Shown: positions 16,981 to 26,831, counted from the first letter of the stretch. The stretch is 64,000 nt of DNA from an uncultured Clostridia bacterium (GCA_910580105.1 CAJTWN010000002.1:124001-188000); one strand, 5' to 3'. Translations and numbers: made by a program. Notes: a model not told the origin generated them from the letters alone.

Positions 16981-18041
16981 ACAGCAGCCTCCCCATCGTT
17001 ATACCCGATCAGATGCTCTGCAATCGCATCCTCAGACAGGCCATAACGAATTCCTTCTATGATAGATACAATATTTTTTATTTCAACACGGCGCATATAG
17101 ATATAACAGAGGGGCGCCTGAATTGAATACGGATTTGTTAAAAACAAGTGTCTGTTTAACTTCAGAAGATATTCCTCAATCCGCTTCTCAATGAAACGGT
17201 CTTCCGATGAAAACGCTTCGCCATAAGGGGTTTCCTCCTGCAAAACAGCAACCGCCTCCGCATACGAAGGCGCGGCAACCACCTTTGCAATGGTTGGCTG
17301 TTTCAACCGGTAATATCTCGGAATGATCCCCGCATAAATTTCTTCATCCGTCATTGCAAAATATAACTTTGCCCGAAGCAAAAACTTGATATTATCCAGA
17401 TCGGTAATCGTACCGACAGAACGCTCCGCAAGCTTTTGATCTTCTTTCTTCAGGTATTTCTTTGCATAGCGGTTCAAAAGTTCCGCCATATAGTTGTCCA
17501 GCGAAACTTCATACAAAAACAGATGCTGCCGCTCCGGATCGTTTTTAAACGAACTCAACGGCCGGTAAAAGGGCGTTCCCGAAATGAAATCAAAAAACGC
17601 ATCAAATGTCTTTAGTTTGCTGATCTCTTTTGCGCTGATTGGTTCATGCCCGGTTGGGATTTCCTCAGTTATCAGTGCAAACTGCTCCGGATGCCCGGAA
17701 ACCAAAAGCCGCAGAAAAATCTTCAGCTTTTCCACACCTTCCTCCAGCTCAAAGACATCCATAAAAACCCGTTTATTCATGTCCAGAAAAGGAAGCAGTG
17801 CTTCCACATCCGACACCAGCTGCTCTTTCAGCGCATTTTCCAGACGTCCGCGGTGAACGATTGCCGGAATCACATCCTGAAGCGCCTTTGCATACCGGGT
17901 GTTCTCTTTCAGATAAGCGGCAACCTCAGACACAGAACGCAGCCGTTTCAGTGCATCATAATCTTCCTTATGCAGTGTCTGGCCGCTCATTGCATGTATT
18001 TTTGTGTTCAGCGCCGAATTTGCCATGACCTGACCGATCAT
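16977..18041 (-). CDS. ntpC: V-type ATPase subunit C
   Basis: 354 residues, largely helical with three similar repeats, as expected for the subunit C/d that connects the central stalk to the K ring. Recognisable pieces are NSALNTKIHAM at the start and DLDNIKFLLRAKLY in the middle. GGAGG lies seven bases before the ATG at 18041. Confidence 0.92.
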   Translation of the reverse strand: MIGQVMANSALNTKIHAMSGQTLHKEDYDALKRLRSVSEVAAYLKENTRYAKALQDVIPAIVHRGRLENALKEQLVSDVEALLPFLDMNKRVFMDVFELEEGVEKLKIFLRLLVSGHPEQFALITEEIPTGHEPISAKEISKLKTFDAFFDFISGTPFYRPLSSFKNDPERQHLFLYEVSLDNYMAELLNRYAKKYLKKEDQKLAERSVGTITDLDNIKFLLRAKLYFAMTDEEIYAGIIPRYYRLKQPTIAKVVAAPSYAEAVAVLQEETPYGEAFSSEDRFIEKRIEEYLLKLNRHLFLTNPYSIQAPLCYIYMRRVEIKNIVSIIEGIRYGLSEDAIAEHLIGYNDGEAAV

Positions 18042-18059
18042 ACCATCGCCTCCACCCTG

Positions 18060-18368
18060 CTACTTTCCAATAATTTCGGAGGTAATCTCCGTAACCCAAT
18101 GATCCATTTTTGACTGATAGAGTGTTTCCAGTTTTTCAAGCTTCTGCTGATACTCCTTTTCGATATCTTCCAACGCTTCTTTCCGGCTTTGAACAAATGT
18201 TTTTTGCAGGGATGCAATTTCATCCTGCGTTTTTTCCTTTGCATCTGCCTGCATTTTTTCCAGCGCATCCCGGAATTTTTCCTGCTGCTGGGCCTTCACT
18301 TCATCTGCAGATTCAACAATTTCCTTCGCTTTGTCCTCGATGTCCAATATTGCCTGCATAATATCCAT
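18060..18368 (-). CDS. ntpF: V-type ATPase peripheral-stalk subunit G/H
   Basis: 102 residues, nearly all one charged helix with heptad-like spacing (KAKEIVESADEVKAQQQEKF onward). This is the coiled-coil partner of subunit E. It is the first gene of the operon. The frame extends to 18425, but AAAGGATG puts the start at the ATG at 18368. The gap to the upstream UPF0210 gene is about 150 bases and holds no clear strong promoter, so partial read-through is possible. Confidence 0.85.
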   Translation of the reverse strand: MDIMQAILDIEDKAKEIVESADEVKAQQQEKFRDALEKMQADAKEKTQDEIASLQKTFVQSRKEALEDIEKEYQQKLEKLETLYQSKMDHWVTEITSEIIGK

Positions 18369-18517
18369 ACATACACATCCTTTCCGGGCTGTCCATCCAC
18401 CCATTGCCTGTCGCAAAAGCGGCATGTATCTTTTCCTGAAATCACAACACGCACATACAGCCGCCTTTTTTATTAAAGGCCCTCAACTGCCATATGTACC
18501 TTAACTTCATTCTATTA

Positions 18518-19876
18518 TTAATTTCTGAGGCTATGAATCGGTGCAGGAATTCTTCCGCCGCGGGAAATAAATTCTTCACTGGAATATGGATGTACCGGCA
18601 TGACCGGCGCCGCGCCCAGCAAACCGCCGAACTCAACACTATCCCCCACCGTTTTTCCGGCAGCAGGGATGATGCGGACCGCCGTTGTCTTTTGATTAAT
18701 CACCCCAATCGCCATTTCATCTGCAATAATCGCCGAAATGGTCGAAGCCGGCGTATCCCCCGGCACCGCAATCATATCAAGGCCGACCGAACAAACACAG
18801 GTCATCGCTTCTAATTTATCCAATTGCAGCGCGCCGCATTCCGCTGCCGCAATCATTCCTGCATCCTCGCTCACAGGAATAAATGCGCCGCTGAGTCCGC
18901 CAACAGAACTGCTGGCCATCACGCCGCCTTTTTTCACAGCGTCATTTAAAAGGGCCAGTGCCGCTGTTGTTCCATGCGTTCCGCACTTTTCAAGTCCCAT
19001 TTCTTCCAGAATATAAGCCACACTGTCGCCAACCTCAGGGGTCGGTGCAAGGGACAAATCTACAATCCCAAAAGGAACCCCCAGCATTTTGGAAGCTTCC
19101 CGCGCCACCAGCTGTCCCATACGGGTAATCTTAAACGCAGTGTTTTTAATGGTTTCTGAAAGCACATTAAAGTCCTGCCCTTTTATCCGTTCCAGTGCAC
19201 TTTTCACAACACCGGGGCCGCTGACGCCCACATTGATCACACAGTCCCCTTCACCAACGCCATGAAAGGCGCCGGCCATAAACGGATTGTCCTCTACGGG
19301 ATTTGCAAAGACCACAAATTTGGCACAGCCCATGGAATCATCGTCCGCAGACCGTTCTGCCATATCCACAATGATTTCACCCATTTTTTTAACCGCGTCC
19401 ATATTGATCCCGGCCTTAGTGGTTGCCACCCCCACCGAAGAGCATACCCGCTCTGTTTCACAAAGTGCCTGAGGAATTGAATCAATCAAAAGCTGATCCC
19501 CTTTTGCAATCCCCTTATATACCAGTGCGGAATACCCGCCGATAAAATTGACTCCGGTTTCTTTTGCCGCACGGTCAAGCGCTCGTGCAAAAGGCATATA
19601 GTCCTTTGCATCACTCGCACCGGCCACCATAGAAATAGGCGTCACCGAAATTCGTTTGTTAATAATAGGAATTCCATACCGTCTGCTGATATCCTCGCCA
19701 ACCCTGACCAAATCTTTGGCATAGCGGGTAATCTTGTCATAAATTTTCTGACACGCTTTTTCCGCCGAAGCATCCGCACAATCAAGCAAAGAAATCCCCA
19801 TCGTGATGGTACGGATATCCAGATGTTCGTCCCGTATCATTTTTATTGTTTCAACAATTTCATTTGTATTGATCAT
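18518..19876 (-). CDS. UPF0210 family protein (DUF711)
   Basis: 452 residues, full length for UPF0210. Conserved Gly-rich stretches are visible: GGYSALVYKG, VGVSGPGVVKSALE, GTHGTTAALALLNDA and SSVGGLSGAFIPVSEDAGMI. The fold is related to pyruvate formate-lyase-like barrels, but the reaction is unknown. It follows the UPF0237 ACT gene by 27 bases, a pairing kept in many Bacillota and archaea, so the ACT protein probably regulates it or forms a complex with it. Confidence 0.9.
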   Translation of the reverse strand: MINTNEIVETIKMIRDEHLDIRTITMGISLLDCADASAEKACQKIYDKITRYAKDLVRVGEDISRRYGIPIINKRISVTPISMVAGASDAKDYMPFARALDRAAKETGVNFIGGYSALVYKGIAKGDQLLIDSIPQALCETERVCSSVGVATTKAGINMDAVKKMGEIIVDMAERSADDDSMGCAKFVVFANPVEDNPFMAGAFHGVGEGDCVINVGVSGPGVVKSALERIKGQDFNVLSETIKNTAFKITRMGQLVAREASKMLGVPFGIVDLSLAPTPEVGDSVAYILEEMGLEKCGTHGTTAALALLNDAVKKGGVMASSSVGGLSGAFIPVSEDAGMIAAAECGALQLDKLEAMTCVCSVGLDMIAVPGDTPASTISAIIADEMAIGVINQKTTAVRIIPAAGKTVGDSVEFGGLLGAAPVMPVHPYSSEEFISRGGRIPAPIHSLRN

Positions 19877-19903
19877 TCTTTAAAAACCCTTTCCGCTTAT
19901 TTT

Positions 19904-20173
19904 CTATATACGGTGCATCGACTGGAAAATATCCTCATGCTGAATTCTGATTTCAACGTCCATCTCTTTTCCCAACCGGTCAAGTGCCTCGCCCAGCGCG
20001 GTAAAGTCCAGCTTGCTGTCGTCAATGCCGACAAGCATTACCATGGTAAAGATATTTTGTACAATCGTCTGGGTTATATCCAGAATATTAATATCATTTT
20101 CCGCAAGCAACGAAGCTGTTTTCGCAATAATTCCCTTTTTGTCCTGTCCCATGACAGTTACAACTGCACGCAT
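19904..20173 (-). CDS. UPF0237 family ACT-domain protein
   Basis: 89 residues making one ACT domain: MRAVVTVMGQDKKGIIAKTA is the ligand-binding strand-loop-helix start, and NDINILDITQTI the second strand. ACT domains bind small ligands, often amino acids. GAAAGGAATGG precedes the ATG. It forms a two-gene unit with the UPF0210 gene. Confidence 0.92.
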   Translation of the reverse strand: MRAVVTVMGQDKKGIIAKTASLLAENDINILDITQTIVQNIFTMVMLVGIDDSKLDFTALGEALDRLGKEMDVEIRIQHEDIFQSMHRI

Positions 20174-20582
20174 TTAATCCATTCCTTTCAATCAAAGGGC
20201 ACAGCCCTGTTTTTTCCAATTTTTTCATCCGCAAACTTCCCTGTCTGTCAGCGGTCAGTTTCCTTCAAATTCTGCTGATTTTCAACAAAGAAGTGATAAC
20301 GTATCGGACTAAAAAAATTTTGCGTATAGAAATTTTTCAACCTTCTTATCTTTCAGGCGCAAAATGGAAAAGTCCTCCGCCCCTCTGCTTCAAACCAGAT
20401 ACCCGCCATCTGAAATAGCGGGGAATTCTTTTTTAAAGTTATAAGAAATGAGGCAGACATCACGTCCATGCCTGCCTCATTGCATAATTTATTATACTCT
20501 CCTAAAAGTAAATCTGTCAACAACAATATAAACAAACTCACTCGATCAGAGGCCAACTTTTTTCAACATTTTTAACATTCGT
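20174..20582. other. Intergenic stretch with one strong hairpin
   Basis: No credible gene. The only clear structure is the hairpin at 20448-20480. The rest is AT-rich, and a short minus-strand frame at 20353-20556 has no ribosome site or recognisable content. Confidence 0.6.
20448..20480 (-). terminator. Probable terminator of the mutarotase-like gene
   Basis: A 13-pair stem with one mismatch (20448-20460 with 20468-20480), followed on the minus strand by a moderately T-rich tail. It lies about 100 bases after the stop at 20583. Confidence 0.55.
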
Positions 20583-21530
20583 TTATCGGTCTGTTTCTAT
20601 GTATTGCTCCACAATTTTGTCAATCTCATCTTCTTGATCAGAGGGACAGGGCACGCCTCCGATCAACTGCAAAGATTCATGATGACAGCTGGTTTCGCCC
20701 GGCTGAACAACTTTCAGCTCGCCAAGGGACTCCATCTCCAGAATAAATTCATTGGTAAAGGTCTCAAAATTCATTCCTTCATCCGGGTATCTTCCATCCT
20801 GTACCGCGTCAAATCGTTTAATCAGCATATCCCCATGATTGAAATAGGCCGCCCAGCAGGCTTCGCTGTCAATCCCGATTTTAAACGCCGTATCGGCTTT
20901 GTTATCCTGCACCAATGTAATATAGCGGTCGCCCCAATAGACGCGCGGATCGTTCATTTTGGTGTATTCCCACAGGGTCAGTTTCCGGTTATGCAGCAAG
21001 CCGGTTTTACGTGTTGGCATTGGGATAACCTCTTTTCCGCCCTGGGACAATACGGTCAGACACCAGGGAGCAAACTCTTGAGGCCATGCGCCTGTATTTG
21101 TTATTTTATGATACAGATCAATTTTATCACTGTCCTTTTCCATCACTATTTCAATTTCCATTTTCTGCTGTGTCCAGCGCTGTTCATCACAAAGCAGGCG
21201 GATACCCGTTCTTGTCAGTTCATAGGGCACCGGACCATTTCCCGGATAGTATGTCCGGGGAAGCGCCTCCGGCGCAGCCCACAGCCGATGTCCGCCATAT
21301 ATGTGGAAAACATCCATATCTTCTCCAAAGGCTTCATAAAAAACCTCTTTGTTCTTGTACTGGTTTTCTTCATCCTTCAGGTCTTCAAACAGGATATTTT
21401 CTCCTCCAATCCGGGAAAAGTGAATCACCCGCGGCCCCAAATCCACCGTGACCCACACCTCAATAATCCCATTGCTTAGGGCAATACATTTGCCAAACTT
21501 CTGATGGACAACCTCTCTTTGCTCTATCAT
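20583..21530 (-). CDS. DUF4380-like, galactose-mutarotase-fold protein
   Basis: About 315 residues. YGGHRLWAAPEALPRTYYPGN is the hallmark of the DUF4380-type, aldose-1-epimerase-like beta-sandwich family, followed by the strand-rich EIEIVMEKDSDKIDLYHKITN and APWCLTVL. These proteins bind carbohydrates, and no reaction is established for this branch. No signal peptide is seen. The frame continues to 21626, but GAGGAGGG places the start at one of two adjacent ATGs (21533 or 21530); 21530 has the better spacing. It stands alone between two terminators. Confidence 0.75.
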   Translation of the reverse strand: MIEQREVVHQKFGKCIALSNGIIEVWVTVDLGPRVIHFSRIGGENILFEDLKDEENQYKNKEVFYEAFGEDMDVFHIYGGHRLWAAPEALPRTYYPGNGPVPYELTRTGIRLLCDEQRWTQQKMEIEIVMEKDSDKIDLYHKITNTGAWPQEFAPWCLTVLSQGGKEVIPMPTRKTGLLHNRKLTLWEYTKMNDPRVYWGDRYITLVQDNKADTAFKIGIDSEACWAAYFNHGDMLIKRFDAVQDGRYPDEGMNFETFTNEFILEMESLGELKVVQPGETSCHHESLQLIGGVPCPSDQEDEIDKIVEQYIETDR

Positions 21531-21606
21531 CATGTCCCTCCTCATAAAAACGCGGCAGCTTTTTGCCGTTCTCTTATCATTATATAATATAGATGTAACA
21601 AAAGAT

Positions 21607-21630
21607 AAGGGTGAACGAATGTCCACCCTT
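21607..21630 (-). terminator. Terminator of hpf
   Basis: AAGGGTG (21607-21613) pairs with CACCCTT (21624-21630), and the minus strand continues ATCTTTTG. It sits just after the hpf stop. Confidence 0.65.
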
Positions 21631-21642
21631 ATTTACCACAAA

Positions 21643-22176
21643 TTAATTTGTTTCAATCAACGCATAATTGCCGTCTCTTCTCTTGTATACAATGTTGGTT
21701 GACATGGTATCAGGGTCGTTAAAAATAAAGAAATCATGTCCAAGCATGTTCATCTGCAAAATCGCTTCCTCCACCATCATAGGTTTCGCCGGAATATGCT
21801 TTTTACGGATAATTTTAAATTCCTCTTTTTCATCGGAAACATCCTGATTTCCAAGATCAACATCATAATTTTCAAATCCTGCATCCCGAAGGCGTTTCGC
21901 AAGCTTTGTTTTGTTCTTCCTGATTTGGCGGTCTATGTTCGCCAAACAATCATCTACAGCGGTAAGCATCTCCCGGCTGCGGGCCTCCGCACGGATGAAA
22001 AAGCCTTTGTAAATAAAAGTGATTTCAACAACCATCTGCTCTTTTTGTTCATCAACAACAATCCGGCAATCGGTGTCATCGTCAAAAAACTTATTCAGCT
22101 TCTTCACCTTTCCAAGCAATTTCTCTTTGCTGGAATCCGCAAGTTCAACCTTTTTGCAAATAATGTTGTAAGTCAT
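21643..22176 (-). CDS. hpf: Ribosome hibernation promoting factor, long form
   Basis: 177 residues. The N-terminal domain (about 1-100) binds the small ribosomal subunit; the C-terminal domain (about 120-177, EEAILQMNMLGHDFFIFNDPD) dimerises two 70S ribosomes into 100S particles, as is usual in Bacillota. GGAGG precedes the ATG at 22176; the frame upstream of it is not coding. A strong SigA promoter lies about 70 bases upstream. Confidence 0.95.
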   Translation of the reverse strand: MTYNIICKKVELADSSKEKLLGKVKKLNKFFDDDTDCRIVVDEQKEQMVVEITFIYKGFFIRAEARSREMLTAVDDCLANIDRQIRKNKTKLAKRLRDAGFENYDVDLGNQDVSDEKEEFKIIRKKHIPAKPMMVEEAILQMNMLGHDFFIFNDPDTMSTNIVYKRRDGNYALIETN

Positions 22177-22245
22177 GGTCTTACCTCCTGTCATTTGTCG
22201 AATTTTAACTAAACAAAGATAAAAACCTTTGTTTATTATAGAAAT

Positions 22246-22274
22246 ATTATACAACAAAAGAATCCGAATTACAA
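22246..22274 (-). promoter_or_regulatory. SigA-type promoter of hpf
   Basis: On the minus strand TTGTAA (22269-22274), 17 bases and TATAAT (22246-22251). The leader contains a small AACAAAG/CTTTGTT hairpin. Confidence 0.65.
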
Positions 22275-22323
22275 TACTATTTTAAAAATAAACTGCAAAT
22301 TTTTTATGAACATTTTGATCAGA

Positions 22324-23439
22324 CTACAGCAAAAAATCCGCCAAAATCAAATTACTGACAAAAAACATGTCTTTTCGCAGAAAGACGCGTTTTTCCTCCT
22401 GGCAAATCAATCCCGACTGCCTGTATTTTTTCAGCGGCCCGGCAAAAACCATCTCTGCCTTTACATCAAATCGTTTTTCAAATTCTTCCAGATCTGCGCC
22501 CTTCTCTGTCCGTAAACCAAGAAACATAAACTCGCTCATCTGTGCGTCCCTATTCAGCTTTTCCTGATAGATAAATCTTTCCTCATCGGCACAGTGCTGT
22601 ATATACCGGGAAATTTCTGAAACATTGGCAAAACGCCTTCCATGGATGCAGGAATAAGCGCCTGCACCAAAACCAATAAAATCATCACAATTCCAGTATT
22701 TCAGATTATGCCGTGATTCCTTTCCCGGTTTTGCAAAGTTAGAGATTTCATACCGCAGATACCCTGCATCTTCCAGCTTTTCAAAGGCCAAATCGTACAT
22801 CTCCCGCACAATATCGTCTTCAGGAAGGTTAAGCTGCATCTTTGCAAAGGGCGTCCCCTCTTCCACCTTCAGCGCATAGCAGGACAGGTGTTCAGGGGCA
22901 AGTTCTGCCGCCGCTTCCAGCGTCTCTTCCCACGCCGCAATTGACTGGTCAGGAAGTCCGTACATCAAGTCAAGAGAAAGATTCGAAAACCCTGCCGACC
23001 GCGCATCCCGTACACATTGTATGGTCTCGTCCATGCAGTGAATCCGGCCCAGTTTTTTTAGTTCCTGATCAGCGGATGACTGCATGCCAATGCTCAGTCG
23101 GTTAATTCCCAGCCGGCGCAAATCCTCCATCCGCTTTTTGTCCGCTGTCCCCGGATTACATTCCATGGTTATTTCGCAGTCACTGCAAAGCACAAACTTT
23201 TTCCGCACCGCATCCATTATATCCGCTATATTTTCCGTATGCAAAAGGGTTGGCGTTCCACCGCCGAAATAGATACTGTCCGCCTGACACCCGTCTTCAA
23301 AACCGGAAATCTCCCTGCAAAGGGCAGCGGTATACTCGCCCTGCCGGCCGAGTATACCGCTGTAAGAATTAAAATCACAATATAAGCATTTTTGCAGACA
23401 AAAAGGGATGTGCAGATAAATCCCAACTACTTTTTCCAT
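22324..23439 (-). CDS. hemW: Radical SAM heme chaperone HemW
   Basis: About 371 residues. CLQKCLYC near residue 14 is the CxxxCxxC cluster motif, and FGGGTPTLL, GMQSSADQELKKLGRIH and LDLMYGLPDQS are family blocks. HemW was long annotated as oxygen-independent coproporphyrinogen oxidase but acts as a heme chaperone; true HemN has a different N-terminus. It directly follows lepA, an old conserved pairing. The ATG at 23460 overlaps the lepA end; the one at 23439 fits the family N-terminus better. Confidence 0.9.
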   Translation of the reverse strand: MEKVVGIYLHIPFCLQKCLYCDFNSYSGILGRQGEYTAALCREISGFEDGCQADSIYFGGGTPTLLHTENIADIMDAVRKKFVLCSDCEITMECNPGTADKKRMEDLRRLGINRLSIGMQSSADQELKKLGRIHCMDETIQCVRDARSAGFSNLSLDLMYGLPDQSIAAWEETLEAAAELAPEHLSCYALKVEEGTPFAKMQLNLPEDDIVREMYDLAFEKLEDAGYLRYEISNFAKPGKESRHNLKYWNCDDFIGFGAGAYSCIHGRRFANVSEISRYIQHCADEERFIYQEKLNRDAQMSEFMFLGLRTEKGADLEEFEKRFDVKAEMVFAGPLKKYRQSGLICQEEKRVFLRKDMFFVSNLILADFLL

Positions 23440-23452
23440 CTCATCAGCCCCA

Positions 23453-25261
23453 TTAATCATCCAGCTTCAGAACGGACATAAACGCCTCCTGCGGCACCTC
23501 GACACTGCCCACCTGGCGCATCCGTTTCTTTCCCTCTTTTTGTTTTTCCAGCAGCTTTTTCTTTCTCGAAATATCACCGCCGTAACATTTGGCCAAAACG
23601 TCCTTACGCATTGCGCGCACCGTTTCACGGGCAATAATTTTGCCGCCGATTGCCGCCTGGATCGGCACCTCAAACAGCTGCCGCGGAATGCAGTCCTTCA
23701 ATTTCTCTGCAATTCTGCGGCCCCGGCCATAGGCCCTGTCGCGGTGAACAATAAAGGACAGGGCATCCACCATCTCGCCGTTGAGCAGCATATCCAGTTT
23801 TACAAGGTCTGATTTTTCAAACCGTTTGAATTCATAATCAAAGGAAGCATAGCCTCTGGTACGGGACTTCAACGCATCAAAGAAATCATAAATAATTTCA
23901 TTCAGCGGCAGCTCGTAATTAAGGGAAACACGGGTTTCATCCAAATAGGTCATATCAATGTAGGTTCCCCGCCGCTCCTGGCAAAGTTCCATAATACTGC
24001 CGACATAATCCTTGGGTGTCATGATAGAAGCCTTTACAATCGGTTCTTCCATATAATCAATTTCCGATGCCTCCGGAAGATTGGTTGGATTGTCAATCTC
24101 AAGGATGGTACCATCCGTTTTGATTACTTTATATTCGACGGAAGGGGCGGTGGTCACCAAGTCCAGATTATATTCCCGCTCCAGGCGCTCCTGTATTATT
24201 TCCATATGCAAAAGCCCCAAAAAACCACAACGGAACCCAAATCCCAAAGCCACCGAAGTCTCGGCATCAAAGGTCAAAGAGGCGTCATTGAGCTGTAATT
24301 TTTCCAGTGCTTCACGCAAATCATCATAGCGGGCGCCGTCCGCCGGATAAATACCGCAATAAACCATCGGCTTGACTTCCTGATATCCGGGCAGCGGTTC
24401 TTCTGCTCCATTCTCAACCGTGGTCACCGTGTCACCCACATGTACTTCCTGTACATTTTTAATACTGGCCGCAATAAATCCAACTTCACCGGCTGTGATT
24501 GCATTGCTGCCTGCCATACCATTTGGATGAAGGTATCCTACTTCTACAACATCAAAAACAGCGCCGGTTGCCATCATTTTAATCTGGGTACCCGGCGTCA
24601 GTTTCCCGTCCATAACCCGGACATAGACAATGACGCCCTTATATGGGTCATAGTAAGAATCAAAAATCAACGCCTTCAGCGGTGCCTGTTCATCGCCGGA
24701 AGGCGGCGGCACCAATGCAATGATTTTTTCAAGAACGTCTTCAATATTGATCCCGTTTTTGGCGGAGATCAACGGTGCATCCTCACTGTCAATCCCGATT
24801 ACATCTTCTATTTCCTGCTTTACTTCATCCGGCCGTGCCGCAGGCAGGTCAATTTTATTGATAACCGGCACCAACTCCAGGTCGTGTTCTAAGGCAAGAT
24901 ACGTGTTTGCCAGCGTCTGCGCCTCTATTCCCTGGGCGGCATCCACCACAAGCACAGCCCCTTCACAGGCCGCAAGACTGCGGGAAACTTCATAGTTAAA
25001 GTCAACATGTCCGGGCGTATCAATTAGATTTAAAATATATTCTTTCTGGTCTTTTGCTTTATAGAGAAGTTTTACCGCCCGGGCTTTAATGGTGATGCCG
25101 CGTTCCCTCTCCAAATCCATATTATCGAGAATCTGCGCCTGCATCTCCCGCTGGGTAAGGGCGCCGGTAAGTTCCAATATCCGGTCTGCCAGCGTACTTT
25201 TCCCATGATCAATGTGGGCGATAATAGAAAAGTTGCGTATATTTTCCTGACGATTGCTCAT
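23453..25261 (-). CDS. lepA: Elongation factor 4 (LepA)
   Basis: 602 residues, full length. The GTPase motifs are AHIDHGKST, DTPGHVDF and NKIDLP, and the family-specific C-terminal domain ends KKRMRQVGSVEVPQEAFMSVLKLDD. It is a ribosome-binding translational GTPase. GGAGGAAA precedes the ATG at 25261. It is first of a lepA-hemW unit. Confidence 0.97.
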   Translation of the reverse strand: MSNRQENIRNFSIIAHIDHGKSTLADRILELTGALTQREMQAQILDNMDLERERGITIKARAVKLLYKAKDQKEYILNLIDTPGHVDFNYEVSRSLAACEGAVLVVDAAQGIEAQTLANTYLALEHDLELVPVINKIDLPAARPDEVKQEIEDVIGIDSEDAPLISAKNGINIEDVLEKIIALVPPPSGDEQAPLKALIFDSYYDPYKGVIVYVRVMDGKLTPGTQIKMMATGAVFDVVEVGYLHPNGMAGSNAITAGEVGFIAASIKNVQEVHVGDTVTTVENGAEEPLPGYQEVKPMVYCGIYPADGARYDDLREALEKLQLNDASLTFDAETSVALGFGFRCGFLGLLHMEIIQERLEREYNLDLVTTAPSVEYKVIKTDGTILEIDNPTNLPEASEIDYMEEPIVKASIMTPKDYVGSIMELCQERRGTYIDMTYLDETRVSLNYELPLNEIIYDFFDALKSRTRGYASFDYEFKRFEKSDLVKLDMLLNGEMVDALSFIVHRDRAYGRGRRIAEKLKDCIPRQLFEVPIQAAIGGKIIARETVRAMRKDVLAKCYGGDISRKKKLLEKQKEGKKRMRQVGSVEVPQEAFMSVLKLDD

Positions 25262-25388
25262 CCGATTTCCTCCAAGTCAACAGAATTTTACTGTAATTAT
25301 TATTTTACCACATTGAACCCGGAATTTCAACCGTGAAAATTACATATACTTTCCAAATTATCGGCCCCAATTTTTATTACGGCTTTCC

Positions 25389-26381
25389 CTATACATACCG
25401 GTCGACATCCGCCAAGTCAATTCCCTCATGCAAAGATATATTGATTCCGTTGGCAATCACCTTAGAAATATCGTCTATAATCGTATCCACTTCTTTTGGT
25501 GCCACAATAAAATTGCCAAGCGAAGGTTCAATCGCACCGCGGATCAGCGAATATTTGTCCTCTGCCTCAATCGTATCCAATACCTTATAAAGGGGCTTTT
25601 CCTCACCGGCATGATTCTTCAGCGAATGTAATATCAAATCAATACAGTCATTGGCAATGGTCGCCGCATCCACGACAGTTGGAACACCAATAGCCACCAC
25701 CGGGATTCCAAGCGTTTCCTTATTAAGGGCACGCCGTTTATTGCCAACCCCTTCACCGGGCGTAATCCCTGTGTCCGCAATCTGTATTGTCGTATTAATC
25801 CGCTCTGTTTTGCGGGAACATAAAGCATCAATGGCAATGACAAGCTTGGGCTTGATTTTTTCCACCAGTCCCCGCACAATCTCGCCCGTTTCAATACCGG
25901 TAATCCCCAGAACACCAGGTGCAATCGCACATACAGGCCGGATCCCTTCGTCAATTTCTTCCGGCACATATTCTTTCAGATGCCGGGTCACCATCAAAGA
26001 ACGGATCACTTTAGGTCCAAGGGCGTCTGCTGTAATATTCCAGTTTCCAAGGCCAACCACTAAAACCGTATCATTTTCTTCTTTTAATAAGGGAGTTGTA
26101 ATTGCCCGCAATTCTTTGGAACATGTTCTGCACATTTCTTCATAAATTGTCTGCTGCCCATAAAACCGGGCCGGCATTTCGATGGTAATATACCGTCCCT
26201 GTTCTTTCTGCAAATTTTGCGCACCTTCCCCATTCCGGATATGCACCCGTGTTACTTTTATATATCCCTGTATTTCCTCACATTCCACAGAGACCCCGGG
26301 AATTTCGCTATCTTCCGGTTGTCCTTCAGAAAACATTTCCTTTGCCTCAAGGGCAAGGTCACATCGTACTTGTTTTTTCAT
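25389..26381 (-). CDS. gpr: Spore germination protease GPR
   Basis: 330 residues. GPR degrades small acid-soluble spore proteins on germination. Conserved blocks are RCDLALEAKEM, GLGNWNITADALGP, GITGIETGEI and AIDALCSRKTERINTTIQIADTG; the two Asp residues implicated in catalysis (in ADALGP and AIDAL) are both present. A short N-terminal propeptide is expected. The GTG at 26390 lies in the AGAGGTG ribosome site, so the ATG at 26381 is the start. The gene faces away from rpsT. Forespore-sigma control is expected, but I could not pick a sure promoter. Confidence 0.95.
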   Translation of the reverse strand: MKKQVRCDLALEAKEMFSEGQPEDSEIPGVSVECEEIQGYIKVTRVHIRNGEGAQNLQKEQGRYITIEMPARFYGQQTIYEEMCRTCSKELRAITTPLLKEENDTVLVVGLGNWNITADALGPKVIRSLMVTRHLKEYVPEEIDEGIRPVCAIAPGVLGITGIETGEIVRGLVEKIKPKLVIAIDALCSRKTERINTTIQIADTGITPGEGVGNKRRALNKETLGIPVVAIGVPTVVDAATIANDCIDLILHSLKNHAGEEKPLYKVLDTIEAEDKYSLIRGAIEPSLGNFIVAPKEVDTIIDDISKVIANGINISLHEGIDLADVDRYV

Positions 26382-26459
26382 TTTTTTCACCTCTTTCCAC
26401 TATATTTTTCTCGTTCCCCATTTTTTTATGTGAAAATAAAATTTTTTTCAAAAAAACCC

Positions 26460-26488
26460 TTGCATTTTATAATAAATAGTGGTAAAAT
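26460..26488 (+). promoter_or_regulatory. SigA-type promoter of rpsT
   Basis: TTGCAT (26460-26465), 17 bases and TAAAAT (26483-26488) on the plus strand. Confidence 0.65.
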
Positions 26489-26535
26489 AACTTTCACTGA
26501 TGTGAAAATCAAGTTTGATGTTTGGAGGTGAAATT

Positions 26536-26796
26536 ATGCCTAATATTAAATCAGCAAAGAAGAGAGTAAAAGTTATTAAGAAAAAGACTCTTCAAAACCA
26601 GATGATTAAGTCTCAGCTCAAGACAGCTATCAAAAAGTTCGAGGCTTCTCTTAAAGAAGGTAAGGCAGCTGCCTCCGATGCTTATAACTTTGTTATTAAA
26701 AAGACGGATCAGGCTGTTGCTAAAGGTATTCTCCACAAGAATACAGCTGCTCGGAGAAAGAGCCAGTATGCAGCAAAATTAAATAAGATCGCTTAA
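26536..26796 (+). CDS. rpsT: 30S ribosomal protein S20
   Basis: 86 residues, rich in Lys and Ala, starting PNIKSAKKRVKV, with the conserved GILHKNTAARRKSQYAAKLN end. It binds 16S rRNA in the small subunit. GGAGGTG precedes the ATG at 26536; the in-frame ATG at 26515 lies before that site and is not used. It is transcribed alone and closed by a strong terminator. Confidence 0.97.
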   Translation: MPNIKSAKKRVKVIKKKTLQNQMIKSQLKTAIKKFEASLKEGKAAASDAYNFVIKKTDQAVAKGILHKNTAARRKSQYAAKLNKIA

Positions 26797-26831
26797 CACC
26801 AAGTGATAGGTAAAATTTTCTACTACAAATT

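Noticed and set aside
20353..20556. Minus-strand ORF of 67 codons after the mutarotase-like gene
   Set aside because: It spans the terminator hairpin, lacks a ribosome site and has no protein-like pattern.
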